Below, in pieces: positions 46,354 to 58,261 of a stretch of 64,000 nucleotides of DNA. The stretch lies in assembly GCF_046630445.1 (NCBI RefSeq), contig NC_092333.1, forward strand, positions 716,216,001 to 716,280,000. The letters are read 5' to 3'. The stretch comes from Rutidosis leptorrhynchoides. Taxonomy: Eukaryota > Streptophyta > Magnoliopsida > Asterales > Asteraceae. The notes beneath the pieces were generated by a model. The model did not search any database. It saw nothing but the letters and a program-made list of their open reading frames with translations, and was not told where the DNA came from. The position numbers and the translations under genes are program-made. The first letter of the stretch is position 1; each line of letters opens with the position of its first letter.

Positions 46354-49284
46354 TGTAATGACCCGCACTTTTTCGATCGTTCTATACTTATAAGAATAAT
46401 ATTTACATAAATTAAACCTTACCAACATGATAAGCAATCCAAATTGATGAGATTTATGTTTTTGAAAAGAGTTTACACAACGTTTGACCGTCTAGTTTGA
46501 CCGATGATATCACGAACTATACAATATATGATAATTATACGTTTGTGTATATATATGTATATATACATATTTAACATGATCTAAGGATGTTTTAATACCT
46601 CATTTTGTATTAATAACAATAAGTTATAAGTGTATTTTGAAACTACTAACTTAAGTTTTCAAAACGATAACCATACGTAACGTTATTTGACATAAATACT
46701 TATAACGTATAATGTTTATACATATATCGTATATGTAATGTATTTAATCACTTTTAAAGACTTAAATACATAAAACAATATAAGTATATTCACAAAAGAT
46801 AGCTATATTTGAATTCTCATTCCATTTTTCACAAGATTTTCTATACGTATATCTAGAGTATATGTACTCGTATCATACCTAGCTTCTATACATATTTACT
46901 ATTGGTATATACACATCAAATCACCACCAACCAGCCCTTGTTCATGCCTTATGTATAAGGTAACTCTCTTGTTCATGCCTTATGTATAAGGTAACTACTT
47001 TTGATGTTTAGTATGACTAATTACATAAAAATACAACATGAAATTTTGTCCATGTTTTTCCATTAATCATGTTTTTATGGCCTTAAATACATCTTCCATT
47101 TTCAAATTTTATTACCTCATTTCTTTAACCAAAAACACACTCTTAAGAAACTCCATAACCATTCAGCTAGTATCCATGAAGATCTAGCCATACAAACATC
47201 ACTTAAACACCATAAGAAAAACCTTACAAAAACACTTCAAGAATCCTTCCAAGAACACAAGTTTACTTCCAATCTTTCATCCAATTCCATCACTCTTTTG
47301 TTTCTAGGTTTTTACTTCTCTTTTACAGCAATCTTGTCCAAGTAACTGGAGGTAGTAACTTTGTTCATAACCTTATTCGATTCATATATATATAGCTATC
47401 TTATTTTGTGGTATAAAATTTTAACAACAAGAACATAGTTTGAATGTTTTCAAACTTGTTTGCAAACTAAATAGATCCTTCTAACTTAACTTTTAAAATA
47501 CTTCAAAACCTGTAATATAACATAAATATATGCTAATTTAACAAGGTATAACTTGGTTTTTCAAAGAACACCTTAAAAACTGAATTTACGACGTCGGAGT
47601 GTAACCGGGGGCTGTTTTGGGTTGGATAATTAAAAACCATCTTGAACTTTGAATTGGAGGTTTATATTCTGGAAAAATGATATTTCTTATGAATATGTTA
47701 ACACATAAAAATTTCATGATTTAATTCAAAGTATAAGTATTTTTAGAAAAATGGTCATTAAATGATATTTTTGTAACAAAAATGATTAACTTCATAAGTT
47801 TCACTAAAGTTTGACCTATGACCTGTGATTTCGAATACAAACTAAGGTATTTACAGTTCATATTCTTAAAGATGGACTCGATCCAAGGAAGTGGCAAGTT
47901 GAACCAACGAAAACAGAGTTGTAACGAAGAAACTATGACCAAAACGAGATCGGATATCTAAGACTAGTTTAGCTACGAAAATAATTGGAGAAAATTAAAT
48001 AAATCACATATTTTTAAAATAACATGATATTTCATATATATGTACTCATAATTTAATTTTATATGGTTCAGGATCACCCGTAAACAATACGAGAAGGTTA
48101 ATCATAAGATTCCCATGATTGTACGCAACACGTCATTTGACAACACCGGTACTTTATGTACGCAACACGTCATTTGACAACACTGGTACCGTGGGTCAAG
48201 ATTAATCTCGACCAATACATATACGATGGGGGTTTTATTTATTTCGTTGGGGGTTTATTAAACACCTAAAAATGAACCATTTAAAATTGAATTACTAACA
48301 TCGGACTGCTAACTACGGACTAAGGAATTATTAAAAGTATTAAAAGTATTATAAGTATATATATGTGACGATTGTTTAAAAAGAAAAGGTATTGATATAT
48401 TATATATGGATAGGTTCGTGATATCAATCGGAGACCAAGTCAAAATTACATATCTTCAAGACGAAAGTGAGTATATAGTCCCACTTTTAAAACTCTAAGT
48501 ATTTCGGGATGAGAATACATGTATTTTATGTTTTACGTTATGGACACAAGTAACTGAAAAATATATTCTACGTTGAGTTGTACCACTGGCATACTTCCCT
48601 GTAGCTTGGTAACTGTTATTTACAGCGGTATTGTAAACGCGAATCCTGTTGATAGATCTATCGGGCCTGACAACCCCAACCGGACTGGACGACCAGTATT
48701 CAACGGTTGCACAGTACTTCGTTTTGTGACTACACTTGGTACGGGGTAGTAAGATTTCATAATAAAGGGAATATGCGACGTGATTAAATGTTAAGTATGG
48801 TTACCAAGTGCTCAACCACTTAGAATATTTTTATTAAAACGTTTATATATGAAATCTTGTGGTCTATATATATATATTGCTGCCGGCATTAAACCTATAT
48901 CTCACCAACTTTATGTTGACGTTTTAAACATGTCTATTCTCAGGTGATAATTAGAAGCTTCCGCTGCAACATGTTGAATTTAAGCAAGATCTTGAGTATG
49001 CATATTTGTGTCAAAAATAAAACTGCATATCCGAGGAATTGTAATGTAAAATATGCTAGAAATCGTATTGTTATCATCACATGTAAAGTTTGTAAGTCTA
49101 AGATTATCGCTAAACGATAATCATCTTTATATTGTCTAAAGCTTGTATTAACATAAGAGTTATGGTTTGTAATGTAAAATAAATGCAGTTGTTCTTTTAA
49201 AAATGTCGCATATAGAGGTCAATACCTCGCAATGAAATCATACGTTATCTAACTCGTTCTTATGGTTAAGGACGGGTTATGACA
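46354..49284 (+). repeat. 5' LTR of element D (2931 bp)
   Basis: TGTAATGACCCGC...GGGTTATGACA. Includes a near-perfect 29-bp tandem repeat at about 46937-46993 (TTGTTCATGCCTTATGTATA) that C lacks, and the ACGT-core repeat near 48121-48189. Confidence 0.94.
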
Positions 49285-49286
49285 TG

Positions 49287-49298
49287 TGGTATCAGAGC
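49287..49298 (+). other. Primer-binding site of element D
   Basis: TGGTATCAGAGC, two bases after the LTR; initiator tRNA-Met type. Confidence 0.92.
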
Positions 49299-49472
49299 GG
49301 TGGTCTTAGCGAACCAGGTTTGCATTAGTGTGTCTAACCGATAAGTCGTTAGGATACATTAGTAAGTCTGGACTTTGACCGGGTCTGATTTAAAAACCAT
49401 TGCTTATCATTGTTGGTTAAAATTTATATGTAAATATTATGTAGTACTAATGGGTTAGTTGTTATATGATAG

Positions 49473-49937
49473 ATGTCGGGCTCAAAACTTGTTATCACAT
49501 TCAGCGACTCCGAACCAGAATCTTCAGATGGTGTTCCAGTCATTAACCTATCCGATGACGAAAATAATATCTTTGGGGAAGACTCACAAATTCCGGATGA
49601 ACCGACTATAGAGAACCCGGAAAGTGAACCCGAGGAGGAAAGTGAACCTCCTCCTGAACCCGAGGAGGAAAGTGAACCCGAGGAAGAAATACAGGAAATT
49701 ACAAAAGACGAGTTCGAACTAGGAAAGAAACGAAAGGCTAATGAATTAGAAAATTCAAATCCCGAGTTTAGTAAGGATGATGTGGCACCAACTCCACTAG
49801 ACACTACCACCCCTATTCCCGCTATTCCTATTCGTGCTGTCCCGGCATCCAGTTCTTCAGCCCCACAGCCAAAATATAGGCAGACAGCTAGGATAAGCGT
49901 TAGGCCATTCCTTGAACCTAAACGTCCTAGAAAATAG
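49473..49937 (+). CDS. Acidic accessory ORF of element D, upstream of gag
   Basis: 154 residues, starting MSGSKLVITFSDSEPESSD, 175 bp after the PBS. The acidic core (about 51-75) has ESEPEEE-like units, rearranged relative to C with a Pro-Pro insertion. The tail ends in basic KRPRK. It is open at full length in both elements despite repeat-length changes (156 versus 154 residues, in-frame), which favours a translated protein. The longer frame on the opposite strand at 49424-49975 is its shadow. Function unknown. Confidence 0.7.
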   Translation: MSGSKLVITFSDSEPESSDGVPVINLSDDENNIFGEDSQIPDEPTIENPESEPEEESEPPPEPEEESEPEEEIQEITKDEFELGKKRKANELENSNPEFSKDDVAPTPLDTTTPIPAIPIRAVPASSSSAPQPKYRQTARISVRPFLEPKRPRK

Positions 49938-50133
49938 ACCAAACGATGCGCTGCCGTATTAAACCATGGGATCATATAATGTTTTGTATAATATTATTAG
50001 TGTGGTTTGCTTAATGTTCGATATAAGATAAGCATATGTAAAATAGTGAAGTGTGAAATGCAATAATTTTCCATGGTTAAGTATTATTTAGATGGTAGTA
50101 ATTGATTCTGTACTAAGCTATTAAGTATGGACA

Positions 50134-50148
50134 TTAACGGGTAGGTAC
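50134..50148 (+). other. Second copy of the PPT motif upstream of gag in element D
   Basis: TTAACGGGTAGGTAC, identical to the real PPT at 54769-54783, lying 158 bp before the gag start. Confidence 0.6.
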
Positions 50149-50305
50149 TACCCTAGATATAATTATAAAACGCTAATAAGAAGAAAAGGCTTTTATAATA
50201 ATACCTGGTTCATATTATTAATAAGCTATAATGTACTGTAAATATACACTACATCTATAATATTCCATGTGAATAATTATTTTCTTTTCATTCTTATAGA
50301 AGAAT

Positions 50306-53300
50306 ATGGCGCGATTGAACCGAATGACGGAACAAGAAATCCAGGAACTCATCAATCAACGAGTGAACGACAGAATGTTATGGGTCGAGGCTGCAAGAGG
50401 TGCTGCAGTTAACCCAAATCCTCGTGTGGGGTGCACTTACAAAACTTTTCAAGCTTGCAAGCCCTCATCATTCAGTGGAACAGAAGGACCAATCGGTTTA
50501 ACCCGGTGGATAGAAAAGATGGAGACTGTGTTTAAAATCAGTGGTTGTGTTGAAAAGGACATGACCAAGTATGCATCGTGCACTTTACAAGATAGTGCAC
50601 TCACGTGGTGGAAAAATTATGTGAAGGCTGTAGGAGGAGATGTAGCTTATGATACTCCGTGGGAAGAATTCAAAACAATGTTAATCAACGAATATTGTCC
50701 AAGGAACGAGGTTAGGAAGTTGGAAGATGAGTTACGAAGTCTGAAGGTTATTGGTACTGAAATCACCAACTACAATCAGCGATTCATGGAATTAGTTTTG
50801 CTATGTCCTGAATTGGTTCCAACCGAAGAACGGAAGATTGAAATGTACAAAGATGGTTTGCCCAAAAAGGTCAAGGCAAATGTTACAGCATCGAAACCTA
50901 AGACAATTCATGAAGCTATAACCATGGCAAACGAGCTAATGGATCAGGTCATCATGGATAAGAAAGTATCCAATACTGATGTGAAGGTATCAGGTAATAA
51001 AAGAAAGTGGAATGGAAATTATGATCGAGGTAACCAACAACAATCTTTTAAGAAACAAGAAAACACGCAAGGTGCGGGTAGTGGTTTAAGCTTTGGTTAT
51101 AAAGGACAAAATCCTTTATGCAACCGATGCCACAAACATCACTCTGGTTACTGTAATGTGGTATGCAACAAATGTAATCGAAAGGGTCATCTTGCTGAAG
51201 ATTGTAGGGCTCTCGTTACAAATACAAATGGTACCAAGACTCCTGCCACCAATGCAAATAGAACTGCTTTGGCTACCATTACTTGTTATGGGTGTGGAAA
51301 ACAAGGTCACTATAAGAGCCAGTGTCCGAATCCAGAGAAGAATAATGGATCTGCACGTGGAAGAGCATTTGTTATTAATGCTAGAGAGGCGTGTGAAGAC
51401 CCGGAGCTTGTTACGGGTACGTTTACCATTAATAACTTATCCGCATCTATTATATTTGATACTGGTGCCGATAGAAGTTACGTGAGTAGAGGCTTTTACG
51501 CTAAATTGAATTGTTCATCATTACCTCTAGATGCTAAGTACATGATTGAGTTAGCTAATGGTAAACTAATTAAAGCCGATAAAATTTGCCGTGATTGTAA
51601 AATAAATTTAGCCGGAGAAACATTTAAAATTGACTTAATACCCGTAGAATTAGGAAGTTTTGATGTAATAGTCGGCATGGACTGGATGTCCAAAGTAGGA
51701 GCTGAAGTTGTGTGTGCCAAGAAGGCAATTCGCATTCCTTGTAAGGATAGAATGCCGGTGATGATTTATGGAGAGAAGGGTAACTCAAAGCTAAAACTCA
51801 TTAGTTATTTGAAAGCTCAAAAGTGCTTGAAGAAAGGGTGCTATGCTATCTTAGCACATGTTAATAAAGTCGAAAAGAAAGAAAAAGAGAAGTGCATCAA
51901 CGACGTGCCTGTGGCAAGAGATTTTCCTGAAGTTTTTCTGGAAGAGTTGCCGGGATTACCTCCATTTAGATCTGTAGAATTTCAAATAGATTTAGTACCA
52001 GGAGCCGCACCAGTGGCTCGTGCTCCATATAGACTTGCACCGTCCGAGTTAAAAGAACTTCAGAGTCAGTTAAAAGAATTACTGGATCATGGATTCATAC
52101 GACCAAGTACTTCACCGTGGGGAGCTCCGATTCTATTTGTTAAAAAGAAAGATGGATCTTTTAGGATGTGTATAGATTATCGTGAATTAAATAAGTTAAC
52201 TATCAAAAATCGGTATCCACTACCGAGAATTGATGACTTATTTGATCAACTGCAAGGATCATGTGTTTATTCGAAAATCGACCTAAGATTGGGTTATCAT
52301 CAATTACGCGTCAAAGAAGAAGATATACCAAAAACTGCTTTTCGGACACGTTATGGTCATTACGAATTTTTGGTCATGCCGTTTGGATTGACGAATGCGC
52401 CAGCTGTATTCATGGACCTCATGAATCGAGTTTGTAGTCCGTATTTAGATAAGTTTGTTATCGTTTTCATTGATGACATTCTTATCTATTCCAAGAGTGA
52501 GCAAGAGCATGAGCAGCATTTAAGGTTGATATTAGAGTTGTTGAGAAAAGAACAGCTATACGCTAAATTTTCTAAGTGTGCTTTCTGGTTGAAAGAAGTG
52601 CAATTTCTTGGCCACGTTGTTAGTAGCAAAGGAATTCAGGTTGATCCAGCAAAAATTGAAGCCATTGAAAAATGGGAGACTCCTAAAACACCAATGCAGA
52701 TACGCCAATTTTTGGGTTTAGCCGGTTATTATAGAAGGTTTATTCAAGATTTTTCCCGAATAGCTAAGCCGTTGACAGCATTAACGCAAAAAGGGAAGAA
52801 ATACGAATGGACCTCGGAGCAGGAGAACGCATTTCAATTACTGAAGAAGAAGTTAACTACGGCGCCTATTTTATCGTTACCTGAAGGGAACGATGATTTT
52901 GAAATATATTGTGACGCTTCGCGACAAGGTTTTGGTTGTGTTCTTATGCAACGAAAGAAAGTTATTGCATACGCATCTCGACAATTGAAGATTCACGAGC
53001 GGAATTATACGACGCATGATCTAGAACTGGGAGCAGTCGTGTTTGCGTTAAAGATATGGAGACACTACTTATATGGGGTTAGATGCACTGTGTTTACTGA
53101 TCATAAAAGTCTTCAACATATTTTTGATCAGAAACAGCTGAACATGAGGCAACGTAGGTGGGTCGAGTTAATAAACGACTATGATTGTGAAATTCGTTAT
53201 CATCCCGGGAAAGCGAATGTGGTGGCTGACGCACTAAGCAGAAAGGAACGAGAACCAATTCGAGTACGAGCGATGAACATAAAAATTCGCATGAATCTCA

Positions 53301-54682
53301 ACTCACAAATCAAAGAAGTTCAACGAGAAGCACTTACTAAAGAAAATATAGGAAATGAAATAATGAAGAAGTATGAGAAGCAACTCGTTATACGGGAAGA
53401 TGGAATTCGATATTTTGCAAACCGTATTTGGGTACCGAAGTTGGGTGGATTAAGGAAGTTGATATTGAACGAGGCACATAAGACAAGATACTCGATACAT
53501 CCTGGAGTTGGAAAGATGTATCAAGATCTTAAGACACATTATTGGTGGCCTAACTTAAAGACAGACGTTGCAACATATGTTGGGGAGTGTTTAACTTGTT
53601 CCAAGGTCAAGGCAGAACACCAGAAACCATCAGGGTTACTTCAACAACCAGAAATCCCAGAATGGAAATGGGATGGTATTACCATGGATTTCATCACGAA
53701 GTTACCAAAGACTGCCTGGGGATATGACACCATTTGGGTAATTGTTGATCGTCTTACCAAATCTGCACATTTCTTGCCTATAAAGGAAACAGATAGAATG
53801 GAGAAATTATTACGATTATATATAAAGGACATAGTTTCAAGGCATGGAATACCTATTTCCATTATATCCGATCGTGATAGTAGATTTACATCAAAGTTCT
53901 GGCAATCACTACAGGAGGCCCTAGGAACTCGTTTGGATATGAGCACCGCATATCATCCGCAAACTGACGGGCAGAGTGAAAGAACAATTCAGACTCTTGA
54001 AGACATGCTCAGGGCATGTGTGATCGATTTTGGAAACGGATGGGATAAGTATTTACCGTTAGCAGAATTCTCGTATAATAATAGTTATCATGCGAGCATT
54101 AAAGCTACGCCATTTGAAGCACTGTATGGGAGGAAGTGTAGATCTCCTATCTGTTGGAATGAAGTAGGAGATCGACAATTAACTGGTCCCGAGATCATAC
54201 ACGAAACGACTGAGAAGATAGTACAAATCAAGGAGAGATTGAGAACGGCCCGTAGTCGCCAAAAGAGCTACGCCGATGTCCGAAGAAAACCATTAGAGTT
54301 TCAGATCGGGGACATGGTTATGTTAAAGGTGTCACCGTGGAAAGGTGTAATACGCTTCGAAAAAAGGGGTAAACTGAACCCAAGATATGTAGGCCCGTTC
54401 AAGATTATCGAACGCATTGGACCGGTAGCTTATCGACTCGAGTTACCGCAACAACTCGCCGGAGTACATAATACCTTTCACGTCTCAAACCTTAAGAAGT
54501 GTCTTACAAAGGAAGATTTCACCATTCCTCTTGAAGAAATCCATGTCGACGAGAAACTACAATTCGTTGAAGAACCAATCGAAATCATGGACCGTGAAGT
54601 TAAACAGCTCAAGCAGAGCAACATACCGATCGTTAAGGTTCGTTGGAATGCTCGAAGGGGTCCCGAGTTTACTTGGGAATGA
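50306..54682 (+). CDS. Gag-pol polyprotein of element D, truncated in the chromodomain
   Basis: 1458 residues from ATG 50306. Gag fold about 40-215. Three Cys/His clusters: [12 protein letters not shown] at 272, [14 protein letters not shown] at 287, [14 protein letters not shown] at 327. Protease DTGA at 385-388. RT FIDD box at 721-724; RNase H Asp at about 870. Integrase has the HHCC finger at about 1055-1110 and the D-D-35-E residues D1148, D1189 and E1225. The C-terminus is a chromodomain-like segment ([16 protein letters not shown]), which in chromoviruses guides integration to heterochromatin. A TGA at 54680-54682, where C has CGA, cuts off the last 18 codons (frame open to 54736). Residue 662 is Leu instead of the Ser of the DLRSGYHQ motif in C and F. 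D therefore probably does not move by itself. Confidence 0.95.
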   Translation: MARLNRMTEQEIQELINQRVNDRMLWVEAARGAAVNPNPRVGCTYKTFQACKPSSFSGTEGPIGLTRWIEKMETVFKISGCVEKDMTKYASCTLQDSALTWWKNYVKAVGGDVAYDTPWEEFKTMLINEYCPRNEVRKLEDELRSLKVIGTEITNYNQRFMELVLLCPELVPTEERKIEMYKDGLPKKVKANVTASKPKTIHEAITMANELMDQVIMDKKVSNTDVKVSGNKRKWNGNYDRGNQQQSFKKQENTQGAGSGLSFGYKGQNPLCNRCHKHHSGYCNVVCNKCNRKGHLAEDCRALVTNTNGTKTPATNANRTALATITCYGCGKQGHYKSQCPNPEKNNGSARGRAFVINAREACEDPELVTGTFTINNLSASIIFDTGADRSYVSRGFYAKLNCSSLPLDAKYMIELANGKLIKADKICRDCKINLAGETFKIDLIPVELGSFDVIVGMDWMSKVGAEVVCAKKAIRIPCKDRMPVMIYGEKGNSKLKLISYLKAQKCLKKGCYAILAHVNKVEKKEKEKCINDVPVARDFPEVFLEELPGLPPFRSVEFQIDLVPGAAPVARAPYRLAPSELKELQSQLKELLDHGFIRPSTSPWGAPILFVKKKDGSFRMCIDYRELNKLTIKNRYPLPRIDDLFDQLQGSCVYSKIDLRLGYHQLRVKEEDIPKTAFRTRYGHYEFLVMPFGLTNAPAVFMDLMNRVCSPYLDKFVIVFIDDILIYSKSEQEHEQHLRLILELLRKEQLYAKFSKCAFWLKEVQFLGHVVSSKGIQVDPAKIEAIEKWETPKTPMQIRQFLGLAGYYRRFIQDFSRIAKPLTALTQKGKKYEWTSEQENAFQLLKKKLTTAPILSLPEGNDDFEIYCDASRQGFGCVLMQRKKVIAYASRQLKIHERNYTTHDLELGAVVFALKIWRHYLYGVRCTVFTDHKSLQHIFDQKQLNMRQRRWVELINDYDCEIRYHPGKANVVADALSRKEREPIRVRAMNIKIRMNLNSQIKEVQREALTKENIGNEIMKKYEKQLVIREDGIRYFANRIWVPKLGGLRKLILNEAHKTRYSIHPGVGKMYQDLKTHYWWPNLKTDVATYVGECLTCSKVKAEHQKPSGLLQQPEIPEWKWDGITMDFITKLPKTAWGYDTIWVIVDRLTKSAHFLPIKETDRMEKLLRLYIKDIVSRHGIPISIISDRDSRFTSKFWQSLQEALGTRLDMSTAYHPQTDGQSERTIQTLEDMLRACVIDFGNGWDKYLPLAEFSYNNSYHASIKATPFEALYGRKCRSPICWNEVGDRQLTGPEIIHETTEKIVQIKERLRTARSRQKSYADVRRKPLEFQIGDMVMLKVSPWKGVIRFEKRGKLNPRYVGPFKIIERIGPVAYRLELPQQLAGVHNTFHVSNLKKCLTKEDFTIPLEEIHVDEKLQFVEEPIEIMDREVKQLKQSNIPIVKVRWNARRGPEFTWE

Positions 54683-54747
54683 GAGGATCAGATGAAACAA
54701 AAGTATCCACACTTGTTTCTCGATGACGCAAAATAGGTACAATTTTA

Positions 54748-54783
54748 AAATTTCGGGACGAAATTTATTTAACGGGTAGGTAC
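54748..54783 (+). other. Polypurine-tract region and hairpin of element D
   Basis: AAATTTCG-GGA-CGAAATTT (54748-54766), then TTAACGGGTAGGTAC (54769-54783) next to the 3' LTR. Confidence 0.8.
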
Positions 54784-57714
54784 TGTAATGACCCGCACTT
54801 TTTCGATCGTTCTATACTTATAAGAATAATATTTACATAAATTAAACCTTACCAACATGATAAGCAATCCAAATTGATGAGATTTATGTTTTTGAAAAGA
54901 GTTTACACAACGTTTGACCGTCTAGTTTGACCGATGATATCACGAACTATACAATATATGATAATTATACGTTTGTGTATATATATGTATATATACATAT
55001 TTAACATGATCTAAGGATGTTTTAATACCTCATTTTGTATTAATAACAATAAGTTATAAGTATATTTTGAAACTACTAACTTAAGTTTTCAAAACGATAA
55101 CCATACGTAACGTTATTTGACATAAATACTTATAACATATAATGTTTATACATATATCGTATATGTAATGTATTTAATCACTTTTAAAGACTTAAATACA
55201 TAAAATAATATAAGTATATTCACAAAAGATAGCTATATTTGAATTCTCATTCCATTTTTCACAAGATTTTCTATACGTATATCTAGAGTATATGTACTCG
55301 TATCATACCTAGCTTCTATACGTATTTACTATTGGTATATACACATCAAATCACCACCAACCAGCCCTTGTTCATGCCTTATGTATAAGGTAACTCTCTT
55401 GTTCATGCCTTATGTATAAGGTAACTACTTTTGATGTTTAGTATGACTAATTACATAAAAATACAACATGAAATTTTGTCCATGTTTTTCCATTAATCAT
55501 GTTTTTATGGCCTTAAATACATCTTCCATTTTCAAATTTTATTACCTCATTTCTTTAACCAAAAACACACTCTTAAGAAACTCCATAACCATTCAGCTAG
55601 TATCCATGAAGATCTAGCCATACAAACATCACTTAAACACCATAAGAAAAACCTTACAAAAACACTTCAAGAATCCTTCCAAGAACACAAGTTTACTTCC
55701 AATCTTTCATCCAATTCCATCACTCTTTTGTTTCTAGGTTTTTACTTCTCTTTTACATCAATCTTGTCCAAGTAACTGGAGGTAGTAACTTTGTTCATAA
55801 CCTTATTCGATTCATATATATATAGCTATCTTATTTTGTGGTATAAAATTTTAACAACAAGAACATAGTTTGAATGTTTTCAAACTTGTTTGCAAACTAA
55901 ATAGATCCTTCTAACTTAACTTTTAAAATACTTCAAAACCTGTAATATAACATAAATATATGCTAATTTAATAAGGTATAACTTGGTTTTTCAAAGAACA
56001 CCTTAAAAACTGAATTTACGACGTCGGAGTGTAACCGGGGGCTGTTTTGGGTTGGATAATTAAAAACCATCTTGAACTTTGAATTGGAGGTTTATATTCT
56101 GGAAAAATGATATTTCTTATGAATATGTTAACACATAAAAATTTCATGATTTAATTCAAAGTATAAGTATTTTTAGAAAAATGGTCATTAAATGATATTT
56201 TTGTAACAAAAATGATTAACTTCATAAGTTTCACTAAAGTTTGACCTATGACCTGTGATTTCGAATACAAACTAAGGTATTTACAGTTCATATTCTTAAA
56301 GAGGGACTCGATCCAAGGAAGTGGCAAGTTGAACCAACGAAAACGGAGTTGTAACGAAGAAACTATGACCAAAACGAGATCGGATATCTAAGACTAGTTT
56401 AGCTACGAAAATAATTGGAGAAAATTAAATAAATCACATATTTTTAAAATAACATGATATTTCATATATATGTACTCATAATTTAATTTTATATGGTTCA
56501 GGATCACCCGTAAACAATACGAGAAGGTTAATCATAAGATTCCCATGATTGTACGCAACACGTCATTTGACAACACCGGTACTTTATGTACGCAACACGT
56601 CATTTGACAACACCGGTACCGTGGGTCAAGATTAATCTCGACCAATACATATACGATGGGGGTTTTATTTATTTCGTTGGGGGTTTATTAAACACCTAAA
56701 AATGAACCATTTAAAATTGAATTACTAACATCGGACTGCTAACTACGGACTAAGGAATTATTAAAAGTATTAAAAGTATTATAAGTATATATATGTGACG
56801 ATTGTTTAAAAAGAAAAGGTATTGATATATTATATATGGATAGGTTCGTGATATCAATCGGAGACCAAGTCAAAATTACATATCTTCAAGACGAAAGTGA
56901 GTATATAGTCCCACTTTTAAAACTCTAAGTATTTCGGGATGAGAATACATGTATTTTATGTTTTACGTTATGGACACAAGTAACTGAAAAATATATTCTA
57001 CGTTGAGTTGTACCACTGGCATACTTCCATGTAGCTTGGTAACTGTTATTTACAGCGGTATTATAAACGCGAATCCTGTTGATAGATCTATCGGGCCTGA
57101 CAACCCCAACCGGACTGGACGACCAGTATTCAACGGTTGCACAGTACTTCGTTTTGTGACTACACTTGGTACGGGGTAGTAAGATTTCATAATAAAGGGA
57201 ATATGCGACGTGATTAAATGTTAAGTATGGTTACCAAGTGCTCAACCACTTAGAATATTTTTATTAAAACGTTTATATATGAAATCTTGTGGTCTATATA
57301 TATATATTGCTGCCGGCATTAAACCTATATCTCACCAACTTTATGTTGACGTTTTAAACATGTCTATTCTCAGGTGATAATTAGAAGCTTCCGCTGCAAC
57401 ATGTTGAATTTAAGCAAGATCTTGAGTATGCATATTTGTGTCAAAAATTAAACTGCATATCCGAGGAATTGTAATGTAAAATATGCTAGAAATCGTATTG
57501 TTATCATCACATGTAAAGTTTGTAAGTCTAAGATTATCGCTAAACGATAATCATCTTTATATTGTCTAAAGCTTGTATTAACATAAGAGTTATGGTTTGT
57601 AATGTAAAATAAATGCAGTTGTTCTTTTAAAAATGTCGCATATAGAGGTCAATACCTCGCAATGAAATCATACGTTATCTAACTCGTTCTTATGGTTAAG
57701 GACGGGTTATGACA
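54784..57714 (+). repeat. 3' LTR of element D (2931 bp)
   Basis: Same length as the 5' LTR; differences include sites near 55061, 55137, 55205, 55321, 55757, 55971, 56303 and 57029. Confidence 0.94.
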
Positions 57715-57719
57715 CAATC

Positions 57720-58005
57720 CTTCCTTTATCCTAGGACAAAGAGAAATCATTTCACCACCCCGAGTGAAACACTCACAAGAGTAGAGAAAGTCCTCCCTCT
57801 CTATGTTCGACGGATAAAGAGATTGCTTGCAACGGACCTCCGGCAAAAAAAAAAAAAAATATCGTAAAAAGTAAAAGCCATCGCCATGAAAATGGTGGAG
57901 CAAATTTCCATGGGTTTTAAAATGTGCCTGGGATCGATTTAGGCTCTACGCGACAGTCAAGTCGCCAATAAGTAGACGCTTGCTGATGGCTCCCGAAACA
58001 GAGCC
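57720..58005 (-). mobile_element. TS-like SINE copy 2, remaining part after element D
   Basis: Continues copy 2 with CCTTCC... and the CTCTCTATG...AGAGATTGCTTGC block. It then has the GCCATCGCCATG...GACAGTCAAGTCGCC block that also occurs in copy 1 at 42370-42470. Confidence 0.5.
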
Positions 58006-58261
58006 GTATTAAAAAAAAAAACGTACCTTAGAGTGTTCTGCGGAGCACATGACGTATAAGGTAAAGCTGCACTAAATGAGCAATAAACATATATGTCCAC
58101 ATACAGATAAAATCACATCATAGCAAGCCAGTCTATAAGAAAAAAAAACCTACAAACATACATAAAACCGTATCTACCAAAACCTACATAAACATACAAA
58201 CGTACACAAAATGTAGAGTTTTAGAAACACGAATTTAGAGAAATCTAGAGTTTTAGAAATG

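Larger units (their letters stand above)
46354..57714 (+). mobile_element. Element D: complete Ty3/gypsy chromovirus-type retrotransposon (11,361 bp)
   Basis: Flanked by the CAATC duplication (46349-46353 and 57715-57719). LTRs of 2931 bp each differ at about twelve positions by eye (0.4 percent), so it is young but older than C. Structure: LTR, PBS, acidic ORF, gag-pol, PPT, LTR. Same family as C, with about 90 percent or more protein identity, but in the opposite orientation. It split a TS-like SINE. Confidence 0.95.

Noticed and set aside
49424..49975. 183-residue minus-strand ORF, longer than the accessory ORF it overlaps
   Set aside because: It is antisense to the element. The sense ORF is conserved in C with start and end, while this is a compositional shadow.
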